Source of the DNA: JAABYT01 sp964194585
Lineage (GTDB): Bacteria > Pseudomonadota > Gammaproteobacteria > HK1
Direction of reading: 5' to 3'
NCBI GenBank assembly: GCA_964194585.1
Contig: CAXMNG010000121.1
Span: 1 to 15,838, forward strand
DNA: 15,838 nucleotides
In this document: positions 7,135 to 13,654 of the stretch, one piece after another
Layout: each line of letters starts with the position of its first letter
Position numbering within the stretch: position 1 is the stretch's first letter
Notes under the pieces: model-generated
Databases searched by the model: none
Told to the model about the DNA's origin: nothing
What the model saw: only the letters and a program-made list of their open reading frames with translations
Position numbers and translations under genes: made by a program

Positions 7135-7556
7135 CGGCGGAACGACACGAATCTCCGAGGGTGCTGGTCACGAAGCTCGGCCTGGACGGCCACGATCGCG
7201 GCAGCCGGGTGGTGGCGGCCTTTCTGCGCGATGCCGGCATGGAGGTAATCTACACCAACCCGTGGCAGGAAATCGCCGCAGTCGTGCAGCTTGCACTTCA
7301 GGAGGATGTGGACGTCATCGGCATCAGCTCGCTGGCCACCGATCACCTGCTGGTGCCGAAGCTCACGAGAGCGCTCGCGGAGGCAGGGCTCGGCCACGTG
7401 CGCGTGGTGGTGGGCGGTATCGTGCCCGACGAGGACGAGAGCATGTTGCTGGAAGCCGGCGTCAGCCATGTCTTCCACCCGGGCAGTACCCGCGACGAGA
7501 TCATCACGGAGGTCGGCGAACTCGCGCGCCAGTCACGCGAACAGAGGATGTCATGA
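7131..7556 (+). CDS. B12-binding subunit of acyl-CoA mutase
   Basis: A 141-residue stand-alone cobalamin-binding domain. It carries the base-off/His-on signature DGHDRG (19-24, His21 as the expected lower cobalt ligand), the second motif as SSL (66-68) and the GG pair (95-96) in VVVGGIVPDED. This matches the small subunit of split mutases, such as archaeal-type methylmalonyl-CoA mutase and 2-hydroxyisobutyryl-CoA mutase HcmB. It carries adenosylcobalamin for the catalytic subunit encoded next. The GTG at 7131 is chosen because it overlaps the tetR stop by four bases and sits right before the conserved fold. A longer in-frame start at 7044 would lie inside tetR. Its own stop overlaps the next ATG (ATGA). 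Confidence 0.92.
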   Translation: MTAERHESPRVLVTKLGLDGHDRGSRVVAAFLRDAGMEVIYTNPWQEIAAVVQLALQEDVDVIGISSLATDHLLVPKLTRALAEAGLGHVRVVVGGIVPDEDESMLLEAGVSHVFHPGSTRDEIITEVGELARQSREQRMS

Positions 7557-9235
7557 GCCAACAACCCATTCAGTTACCGTTGCCCGGCTTCGAAGCAGCG
7601 AGGGTCCGATGGCAGGACGAGTATGGCCAGCAGATTGGCGCCGAGAATACCCGGCGCAATCGCTCCGGCGTGGAGATACGGCCCCTGTACACGCCGGCCG
7701 ACTGGAGCGGCGAGCATTACCTGGAGGATCTGGGCTTCCCCGGTCAGGTTCCCATGACCCGTGGCATCTACCCGAGCATGCACCGCGGCCGTTCCTGGAG
7801 CCAGCGACAGCTCATCGGCCTCGGTACGCCCCAAGACTATAATGGGCGATTGAAGCGCATCCTCGACGCCGGCAGCTCAGCGGTCAGCCTGATTCCGTGC
7901 AACTCCGTCTACCGCGGCTTCGACGCCGATGAGGTGGATGCGCTGCTGCTCGGCACCTGCGGCGCGGTCGTCAACACCGTCGACGACATGGACACCTGCT
8001 TCGACGGCGTCGATATCGCAACGCTCTCCACGGCCATGAACGATCCCCTGCCCTTCACTCTGCTGGCCCTGCTGCTTGCGGTGGCGAAACGGCGCGGCGT
8101 TCCCTGGAGTAAAGTGACCGGCACCTCGAATCAGAGCGACTACATCTCCCACTTCGTCGCCAACCATATGTTCTTCCGAATCGCGCTGCCGGGCTCGCGG
8201 CGTATTCTCGTTGATCATATCGATTTTGCCGCGCGCCACCTGCCGGGCTGGAACCCTGTTTCGGTGGTTGGACAGCACATGCAGCAGGCCGGCGCCACAC
8301 CGGCAGAGGCCATGGGCCTGACGCTTTCCACCGCGGTGCAATACGCGGACGATTGCATCGCGCGCGGCATGGACCCGGATGCGTTTCTGCCGCGCTTCAC
8401 GTTCTTCTTCGACATCTCCATCAGCTTCTTCGAGGAGATCGCCAAAATGCGCGCCGGGCGCCGCATCTGGTGCAGGCTCGTGCGCGAACGCTTCGGCGCC
8501 CGCGATCCGCGTTCCTGGCGTTTCAAGTTTCACGGCCAGACCTCCGGCGTGGATCTCACCCGACAGCAACCGTTGAACAACATTTCACGGGTCACCACCC
8601 AGGCAATGGCGGGGATCTTCGGCGGTCTGCAATCGCTGCATACGGATGCCCACGACGAGGTCTTGAGCGTGCCCACCGAGGGCGCCGCGCGTATCGCCGT
8701 CAGCATCCAGAATATTCTGCGCGAGGAAGCGCACCTGGGGGACGTCATCGATCCATTGGGCGGCTCGTATTACGTTGAAAAGCTCACCAACGACATGGAG
8801 GAAGAGATCCGCGCGGTCATGGACCGCATCGAGGATGCCGGGGGCATGTACCGAGCGGTTGAATCGGGGTCCGTGCAAGCCATGATCGGCACCTCGGCGC
8901 TCGCATTTCAGGAAAAGGTGGAGAGCGGCGAGCAGACGATGGTGGGCGTGAATGCCTACCGCGCGGAAGACGATTTGAGCATGCGGGCGGCGCTTTCCCG
9001 TCCGCGGCCCGAGGTCATGCAGGCCCAGCTCGAACGCCTCGCCCGCTATAAGCGTGGGCGTTCCATGGGAACGGTGAGCGCCGGACTCGACGCCCTCGCC
9101 CGCAGCGCCGGCACCGAGCAGGACAATGTCTACGAGAAGGTCGTCGATGCGGCGATCGCCGGCGCCACCCATGGTGAGATCGTCGCAACCCTGCGCGAGG
9201 AGATGGGATTCGGCCAGCCGCTGGTGCAGGTGTGA
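7553..9235 (+). CDS. Acyl-CoA mutase catalytic subunit, methylmalonyl-CoA mutase family, atypical specificity residues
   Basis: A 560-residue protein aligning to the TIM-barrel catalytic part of methylmalonyl-CoA mutase, with no cobalamin domain, since that is the gene before it. Conserved: CoA-contact block RGIYPSM..RSWSQRQ (70-86), active-site His242 in GQHMQQAGA, FHGQTSG (326-332), GGLQSLHT (357-364), DPLGGSYYVE (400-409). Changed, by my manual alignment to the Propionibacterium enzyme: Tyr89 is Leu87, Arg207 is Ala203 (with nearby gaps), Tyr243 is Gln241, and the FDLPT block is IPCNS (114-118). Tyr89 and Arg207 hold the substrate carboxylate in true methylmalonyl-CoA mutase. Isobutyryl-CoA mutase has Phe/Gln and 2-hydroxyisobutyryl-CoA mutase Ile/Gln. 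A carbon-skeleton rearrangement of a CoA ester is expected, probably not of methylmalonyl-CoA. Family very sure, substrate unknown. Confidence 0.9.
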   Translation: MSQQPIQLPLPGFEAARVRWQDEYGQQIGAENTRRNRSGVEIRPLYTPADWSGEHYLEDLGFPGQVPMTRGIYPSMHRGRSWSQRQLIGLGTPQDYNGRLKRILDAGSSAVSLIPCNSVYRGFDADEVDALLLGTCGAVVNTVDDMDTCFDGVDIATLSTAMNDPLPFTLLALLLAVAKRRGVPWSKVTGTSNQSDYISHFVANHMFFRIALPGSRRILVDHIDFAARHLPGWNPVSVVGQHMQQAGATPAEAMGLTLSTAVQYADDCIARGMDPDAFLPRFTFFFDISISFFEEIAKMRAGRRIWCRLVRERFGARDPRSWRFKFHGQTSGVDLTRQQPLNNISRVTTQAMAGIFGGLQSLHTDAHDEVLSVPTEGAARIAVSIQNILREEAHLGDVIDPLGGSYYVEKLTNDMEEEIRAVMDRIEDAGGMYRAVESGSVQAMIGTSALAFQEKVESGEQTMVGVNAYRAEDDLSMRAALSRPRPEVMQAQLERLARYKRGRSMGTVSAGLDALARSAGTEQDNVYEKVVDAAIAGATHGEIVATLREEMGFGQPLVQV

Positions 9236-10182
9236 GCCGCGCACTTCCCGCAAACGACCCGCTCGACGCGCTGGTGAACGGCGACGCGGGCGCCCTCGCC
9301 CGCGCCATCAGCGACGTGGAACGGCACACGGACGCAGGCCGCAGCGTACTGCGCGCGATTCAACCTCATCTGGGGCGTGCTCGAGTGGTCGGTGTGACGG
9401 GCGTGCCCGGCGCCGGCAAATCCACTCTGATCTCGCGCTACGTGCGCGAGTTGCGAAAAGTGAACAAGCGGGTCGGCGTGATCGCCATCGACCCGAGCAG
9501 CCCATTCTCCGGCGGCGCCGTGCTGGGCGATCGCATCCGCATGGCCGAGCATGCAACGGACAAGGGTGTCTTCGTCCGATCCCTCGCCTCCCGCGGCCAG
9601 GCGGGCGGGCTCGCCCCCACCGCCACCCACGTCATCGACCTCATGGATGCTGCCGGCTGGGATCCCATCGTTGTCGAAACGGTGGGCGCCGGCCAGGGCG
9701 AGGTTGATATCGCGGATGCGGCGGACGTGCGTGTGGTCGTGTGCGCGACGGGGCTCGGGGACGACGTGCAGGCGCTCAAAGCGGGGATACTGGAGATCGC
9801 CGACGTGCTGGTGGTCAACAAGGCCGATCTCCCCGGCAGCACGACGATGGTCAATCAGCTCCAGGCCATGCTTGCGCTGCGCGCCCAGAAAGCCCGTGAT
9901 GTCGACGTTTACAAGACCACGGCGACCACCGGCGAGGGCATCGCCGAGCTCACGAAAACCATCGAGGATCGGCTGTGCGCGAAAGACTCTCGCGATTTTC
10001 GCTCGCCGCTTCGTATGCGCCGGTTGCTGGCAGCGGCAGCGGGTGGCCTGCTGACGAGGAGATTGCGCGATCTCGACGACGAGTGGCTGATTGCAATCTG
10101 CGAATCGCTGCAGCGCGGCGAGGCGGATCTGGAGAGTGCCGCCGCTCGGGTGTTGCGTTCGGGATATCTATCAAATGAATGA
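9232..10182 (+). CDS. meaB: MeaB/ArgK-family G-protein chaperone of the acyl-CoA mutase
   Basis: A 316-residue GTPase of the G3E/SIMIBI group. It has P-loop GVPGAGKST (57-65), the IAIDPSSPFSGGAVLGDRIRM block (switch region), ASRGQAGGL, ETVGAGQGE as Walker B/switch II, and NKAD for guanine recognition. MeaB gates the loading of adenosylcobalamin onto B12 mutases and rescues them after inactivation. The GTG at 9232 overlaps the mutase stop by four bases and has no better alternative nearby. Its place right behind the two mutase subunits says it is dedicated to this enzyme. Nothing looks truncated. It is the last gene in the operon. Confidence 0.95.
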   Translation: MSRALPANDPLDALVNGDAGALARAISDVERHTDAGRSVLRAIQPHLGRARVVGVTGVPGAGKSTLISRYVRELRKVNKRVGVIAIDPSSPFSGGAVLGDRIRMAEHATDKGVFVRSLASRGQAGGLAPTATHVIDLMDAAGWDPIVVETVGAGQGEVDIADAADVRVVVCATGLGDDVQALKAGILEIADVLVVNKADLPGSTTMVNQLQAMLALRAQKARDVDVYKTTATTGEGIAELTKTIEDRLCAKDSRDFRSPLRMRRLLAAAAGGLLTRRLRDLDDEWLIAICESLQRGEADLESAAARVLRSGYLSNE

Positions 10183-10214
10183 GTCTGCAGCCCCTTCTCA
10201 GGCGACATGTAAAT

Positions 10215-10233
10215 GGTAGTGATTCTCATTCAA
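10215..10233. promoter_or_regulatory. Fur-box-like sequence in convergent gap
   Basis: The 19 bases match the classic Fur consensus at about 12-13 positions depending on strand. The reverse strand contains AATGAGAATCACT. It lies between the 3' ends of meaB and the coiled-coil gene, where no promoter is expected, so it could serve an unseen small RNA or be chance. Confidence 0.25.
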
Positions 10234-10237
10234 CAAA

Positions 10238-10253
10238 CGCTTCCGCGGAAGCG
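10238..10253. repeat. Perfect 16-bp palindrome (CGCTTCCGCGGAAGCG)
   Basis: It can fold as a six-pair stem with a CGCG loop. It sits between the convergent ends of meaB (10182) and the coiled-coil gene (10311). On the minus strand it is followed by TTTGTTG, so it may act as a weak terminator for the leftward operon. No T-run follows on the plus strand. A DNA-binding site is the alternative. Confidence 0.4.
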
Positions 10254-10310
10254 GGGCGATCGGCGCAAACGATAATAGTGGACCCGCGGGAACGGCTGGT
10301 CGATTTCCGG

Positions 10311-10739
10311 TCAACCCTCGAGATCCCGCGCAAAGGCAGTTGCGGTAGCCGCCATCCGGGAGGCTCTGCCCTGAAGCGCGAGGGCTTCCCGGCGAAGCGC
10401 CTCCCATTTGGGCTTCAATGCGCCCTCGCGGGCCTTCAGCTCCTGCTCGCGGTTGCGAAGCGCCTCGGCTCTGGCCTTCTGGTCCCTCTTGTCTTTCTCC
10501 AGGCCTGCTTTGGCCTCGGCAACGTCATTCAGCGCCCGGTCGCATTCGGCATTTACCGTTTTGGCGGCGGCTGTTGCCCGCTCGGCGTCCGCCGCCGCGG
10601 CCCGATATTCCACCGCGGCCGCCGCGAGCTTTTCCAGCTGCTTGCGTAGCGACTTGTCCTCGTCGCACATGGCCAGGAGCTGCCTGGCTTCTGAAAGCGC
10701 CGCCAGACTCGGCGGGGCCTTGGCCGCTTCCCCCATCAT
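10311..10739 (-). CDS. Alanine-rich coiled-coil protein of unknown function
   Basis: A 142-residue protein I do not recognise. From about residue 15 to 135 it is almost wholly helical in character, with alternating Ala/Leu and Glu/Lys/Arg in heptad fashion (for example EQELKAREGALK at 98-109), so a long coiled coil is likely. There is no signal peptide or membrane segment, so it is probably cytoplasmic. The start is ATG 10739, or 10736 immediately after, with AGGGGGAAG upstream. It is the last gene of a leftward set, 35 bases after the thioesterase. The opposite strand also has open frames here, but their composition looks like a mirror of this gene. Confidence 0.65.
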   Translation of the reverse strand: MMGEAAKAPPSLAALSEARQLLAMCDEDKSLRKQLEKLAAAAVEYRAAAADAERATAAAKTVNAECDRALNDVAEAKAGLEKDKRDQKARAEALRNREQELKAREGALKPKWEALRREALALQGRASRMAATATAFARDLEG

Positions 10740-10774
10740 CTACTTCCCCCTACAGATACTTTATTCTACAGACT

Positions 10775-11236
10775 TCACCCGACGATAAACGTGCACGTCG
10801 CCGCGGCCACCAGCTCGTCGCTGTCGTTGTGCAGCTCGGCGCGGATGACGGCGATGCGGTTGCCGGAACGGATGACCCGGGCCGTCGCGACGAAATAGTC
10901 ACCGGCACCTGGTCGCAGGTAGTCCACACGCATGTCGATGGTGCCGAGGCGCGAAAAGCGCTCCATCTTTTCTTCCAGACTACCACTGCGGATGCGGGTG
11001 GCGACACCCAGAAACGCCATCAGTCCGGCAGTCACATCCAGCGTCGCCGATATCACGCCACCGTGCAGAATATTGCGCGTGTAATTACCAACCAGCTCAT
11101 CGCGCATACGAAAGCTCAATCGCGCATGGTCGTCGCTCAGCTCGTCGATTTCCAGGCCGAGTAACTGATTGAATGGAATCTTGGAGAAAAGATCGTGTAC
11201 GACGCGGTGAACGTCGCTGTGATCCGTTTGCGCCAT
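10775..11236 (-). CDS. Hotdog-fold acyl-CoA thioesterase (PaaI/YigI-like)
   Basis: A 153-residue single hotdog domain. The active-site helix region reads GNYTRNILHGGVISATLDVT (50-69), with HGG (58-60) and Asp67 where PaaI-type thioesterases have their catalytic acid. The strand MRVDYLRPG and the C-terminal ELVAAATCTFIVG are also typical. These enzymes hydrolyse acyl-CoA in the cytoplasm, usually as homotetramers. The form resembles YigI, a medium/long-chain acyl-CoA thioesterase, but chain length cannot be read from sequence. It is preceded by a membrane protein gene (25-base gap) and followed by the coiled-coil gene, all leftward. It faces the acyl-CoA mutase operon, which may or may not be meaningful. 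Confidence 0.88.
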   Translation of the reverse strand: MAQTDHSDVHRVVHDLFSKIPFNQLLGLEIDELSDDHARLSFRMRDELVGNYTRNILHGGVISATLDVTAGLMAFLGVATRIRSGSLEEKMERFSRLGTIDMRVDYLRPGAGDYFVATARVIRSGNRIAVIRAELHNDSDELVAAATCTFIVG

Positions 11237-11261
11237 GGTCGATACCGGTTCCCGGCCGGCA

Positions 11262-11585
11262 TCAGGCTCCGATCATGAGAGTCTTGAGGTTGGCCGCCGC
11301 CAGCAGCCCGACGAGGATGATCGCCGTGGAGACGACCAGAACCGACAGACCCAGCACCAGGACGGAGCTCACGGTGCGCGGCGCGCGATCGAAGACGATG
11401 CCCTTGTTGACCCATGTGAGCACCACCACCAGCAACGGAATCGACAGAGAAAACAGGCCTCCAATGATGATGCTCGAACCGAGCGCCACCTCCACCATGA
11501 CCAGCAGCAGGCAGGCACCCCAAAATGCCGTCGCCACCGACAGATTCTGCCGGTAACTGCGCAGGATCGGGTAAGTGCTGATCAT
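11262..11585 (-). CDS. Small inner-membrane protein, three predicted helices
   Basis: A 107-residue protein I cannot assign to a named family. Hydrophobic segments lie at about residues 17-35, 38-58 and 72-97, joined by short polar loops such as NKGIVFDRAPR. The ATG at 11585 has a clear GGAGG ribosome site five bases upstream. It leads the operon with the thioesterase and coiled-coil genes and has its own candidate promoter at 11632-11604. A role in the membrane cannot be guessed further. Confidence 0.75.
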   Translation of the reverse strand: MISTYPILRSYRQNLSVATAFWGACLLLVMVEVALGSSIIIGGLFSLSIPLLVVVLTWVNKGIVFDRAPRTVSSVLVLGLSVLVVSTAIILVGLLAAANLKTLMIGA

Positions 11586-11603
11586 GATGGCCTCCGATCC
11601 ACT

Positions 11604-11632
11604 ACTCTAGATGACCGTGCCCAGCCCGGCAA
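11604..11632 (-). promoter_or_regulatory. Candidate sigma-70 promoter of membrane protein-thioesterase operon
   Basis: On the minus strand TTGCCG (11632-11627) and TAGAGT (11609-11604) are separated by exactly 17 bases, each with four consensus matches. The start near 11597 would leave a leader of about 12 bases just holding the GGAGG site. Confidence 0.35.
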
Positions 11633-11648
11633 TCGGTTCCGGCCAATG

Positions 11649-11677
11649 CTTACACAGGGCAATTACGCGGCTATATT
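11649..11677 (+). promoter_or_regulatory. Candidate sigma-70 promoter of rhodanese gene
   Basis: CTTACA (11649-11654) and TATATT (11672-11677) are 17 bases apart, with four and five matches to consensus. Transcription would start near 11684, about 40 bases before the rhodanese ATG. Confidence 0.45.
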
Positions 11678-11723
11678 GACGGGCCCGGGAAAGCCGTTCT
11701 CGGTTCGGCCCATGGAGGTTTCG

Positions 11724-12143
11724 ATGACACCCGAGACAGTGAACCCCAAGCAGGCCTGGCAATTGCTCCAGGACGATCCGCGCGCGGTGCTGGTGGATAT
11801 CCGTTCCACCATGGAGTTCCTGTTCGTCGGCCATCCCTCCGGCGCCCTGCACGTGGCCTGGATCGACGAGCCCGAGTGGACCGTGAACCCGCATTTCGTC
11901 ACCGATGTGCGCAAGGTGATGCTGGGCGGGGCTACTGCCCACGGCGACATCGGTGGCGCGCCGGTGGTCCTCATCTGCCGCAGCGGCAAGCGCTCCATCG
12001 ATGCCGGTACGGCGCTTCTGCAAGCCGGATTCAGCAGTGTCTACAACGTGGACGAGGGCTTCGAGGGCGAACTCGACGACCACCACCACCGAGGCAGCGC
12101 GGGCGGCTGGCGCTTCCACGGTCTGCCCTGGGAGCAATGCTGA
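11724..12143 (+). CDS. Single-domain rhodanese-like sulfurtransferase
   Basis: A 139-residue rhodanese domain. The CH2A-like start VLVDIRSTMEFLFVGHPSGALHV leads to the active-site loop CRSGKRS (85-91) with nucleophile Cys85, followed by SIDAGTALLQAGFSSVYNVDEGFEG. A six-residue loop of this type accommodates a sulfane sulfur, so persulfide transfer is the expected reaction. Unusual are a tryptophan-rich insertion (WIDEPEWTVNPHF, about 46-58) between the two and a tail with three consecutive His (120-122), ending in PWEQC, a second Cys that could accept the persulfide. The start at 11724 is favoured over the ATG at 11712 because GGAGG then lies six bases upstream. It is probably cytoplasmic, with no signal peptide. 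It stands alone, 14 bases from the convergent fructokinase gene. Confidence 0.9.
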   Translation: MTPETVNPKQAWQLLQDDPRAVLVDIRSTMEFLFVGHPSGALHVAWIDEPEWTVNPHFVTDVRKVMLGGATAHGDIGGAPVVLICRSGKRSIDAGTALLQAGFSSVYNVDEGFEGELDDHHHRGSAGGWRFHGLPWEQC

Positions 12144-12156
12144 AGCTCTCGTCCCT

Positions 12157-13059
12157 TCAAACACCCTTCGGCCACAACCAGGCCGCGCCGCGTACCCCGC
12201 TCGAATCGCCGTGCACCGGCGGGCGCAGGGGCGTATCCACCCGATCGGAAAACACGAATTCCTGCCACAGCCGCGGCACGCCCTCGTACAGGCGCCCGAT
12301 GCCGGAAAGCCCGCCGCCGAGCACGATGACATCCGGGTCGAGGATGTTGATGACGTGGGCTAGGCCGCGGGCGAGCCGATGCTCGAAGCGCGCCAGGCAG
12401 GCTTCCGCGCGCTGCTCACCCGCCTGCGCCAGCTGGACGATTTCTTCCGGGGCCGGCGGATTTTCCGCGCTCTCCCCGTAGTCCCTCGCCATACCCGGCC
12501 CGGAGAGGAAGGTCTCGACGCAGCCGTAGCGTCCGCAATAGCACCGGGGCCCGGGCAGTTCGCTGGCCCGTGGCCAGGGTAGCGGATTGTGTCCCCACTC
12601 GCCGGCGATTGCCTGGCGTCCCGTGAGCACCCGGCCCTCGACGACGATACCGCCGCCCACACCGGTGCCGAGAATAACGCCGAACACCACCCGCGCGCCC
12701 CGGGCAGCGCCGTCCACGGACTCCGACAGGGCGAAGCAGTTGGCGTCGTTGGCGAGACGCACCTGGCGGTCCAGGGCCTCGCCCAGATCCACGTCCAGGC
12801 GTTCGCCCATGAGCTGGGTGGAATTGGCATTCTTGATGCGCCCGCTGTGGGGGGAGAGTGCGCCGGGGGTGGCGACCCCTACCGATGCGCGCTCGCCGAG
12901 CTCCTGTTCCAACTCGGCCACCAGATCGACGACCGCATGCAAGGTATCGGCATAGCTCTCAGCGGGCGCTGCCCGGCGCCGGCGGATGATCACCTCACCC
13001 CCGTCGCCGAGGACCACCGCTTCTATCTTGGTGCCGCCGAGATCGACCCCGATGCGCAT
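12157..13059 (-). CDS. mak: ROK-family fructokinase, Mak type
   Basis: A 300-residue ROK sugar kinase that reads closely along E. coli Mak (302 residues). It has N-terminal phosphate loop MRIGVDLGGTKIE, KNANST (76-81), LANDAN with catalytic Asp105, GTGVGGG (131-137), and GEWGHNPLPW with His157. The zinc cluster CYCGRYGC supplies Cys173, Cys175 and Cys180. The tail INILDPDVIVLGGGLS and HGDSSGVRGAAWLWP is diagnostic for Mak. It phosphorylates fructose with ATP in the cytoplasm, with activity on related hexoses possible. The ATG at 13059 has GGGGT upstream. It is a lone leftward gene, divergent from the membrane-protein/mpl group. No terminator fits in the 13-base gap to the rhodanese gene. Confidence 0.93.
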   Translation of the reverse strand: MRIGVDLGGTKIEAVVLGDGGEVIIRRRRAAPAESYADTLHAVVDLVAELEQELGERASVGVATPGALSPHSGRIKNANSTQLMGERLDVDLGEALDRQVRLANDANCFALSESVDGAARGARVVFGVILGTGVGGGIVVEGRVLTGRQAIAGEWGHNPLPWPRASELPGPRCYCGRYGCVETFLSGPGMARDYGESAENPPAPEEIVQLAQAGEQRAEACLARFEHRLARGLAHVINILDPDVIVLGGGLSGIGRLYEGVPRLWQEFVFSDRVDTPLRPPVHGDSSGVRGAAWLWPKGV

Positions 13060-13104
13060 TTCAGACCCCGATATTGAGTATGCGGTCCATGCAGTCCAGA
13101 ATCA

Positions 13105-13647
13105 GTGAGAATGCTGAGTCGGTTGTCATCCTTGCGCGCAATCTTCAACCCCTTCATCCAGATATGCCTGCTACGACAGGGGCCCCAGGACCTGCCGACC
13201 TCAGGCATTCTACTGGCCATCACCCTGACCGCCCACACGGTCATGTCCATATTGCTGTCCAACGTTGCCCTGAGCGCCGTGAACGCACTGTTTTCGGGCG
13301 TAGTGGACACGCTGCTGCTGGTGGTGTTGACCGGGGCATTGCTCTACGCGAAGCAGCGCAACGCACGGATCATCCAGACCGTGACGGCGCTTGCCGGCAC
13401 CGGAGCCATCATCACTTTGATCGCGCTACCCGTGTCCGGATGGCTTCACGGCGCCGATCAGGCCGCCGGTGAAGGCGGATTCGCGCTACTGCTTCTATTG
13501 TTCCTCACCGGCTGGAGCCTGGCAGTGGCCGGGCATATTTTCCGCCACGCGCTGTCGGTTCCGTACTTCCTCGGACTGGTGCTGGCAGCGGTGTTCTACT
13601 GGATCTCCATCTCGGTGTTCAGAGCGCTGTTCCCCCTGGTTGCCTGA
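13105..13647 (+). CDS. Four-helix inner-membrane protein upstream of mpl (Yip1-like topology)
   Basis: A protein of about 180 residues with an amphipathic N-terminal stretch (RAIFNPFIQICLLRQGPQDL), then hydrophobic segments at about 35-55, 62-82, 91-110 and two more towards the end (125-145, 150-172). The pattern is like small Yip1/DUF-type membrane proteins, but I do not recognise a named family. The start is GTG 13105 or ATG 13111, which has a weak GTGAG site before it. It ends seven bases before mpl, so the two are probably co-transcribed. Its function is unknown; a link to envelope recycling is only suggested by position. Confidence 0.75.
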   Translation: MRMLSRLSSLRAIFNPFIQICLLRQGPQDLPTSGILLAITLTAHTVMSILLSNVALSAVNALFSGVVDTLLLVVLTGALLYAKQRNARIIQTVTALAGTGAIITLIALPVSGWLHGADQAAGEGGFALLLLLFLTGWSLAVAGHIFRHALSVPYFLGLVLAAVFYWISISVFRALFPLVA

Positions 13648-13654
13648 GGCGCGC

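Noticed and set aside
7877..8569. A 230-codon leftward frame opposite the mutase gene
   Set aside because: It lies entirely opposite the conserved mutase blocks and has no motif or ribosome site, so it is an antisense shadow.
7553..9235. Mutase gene as truncated because it lacks a cobalamin domain
   Set aside because: The missing domain is encoded intact as the gene just upstream (7131-7556), as in other split mutases.
10179..10649. Rightward open frames over the coiled-coil gene
   Set aside because: They have no motif, their composition mirrors the minus-strand heptad repeat, and no ribosome site is seen.
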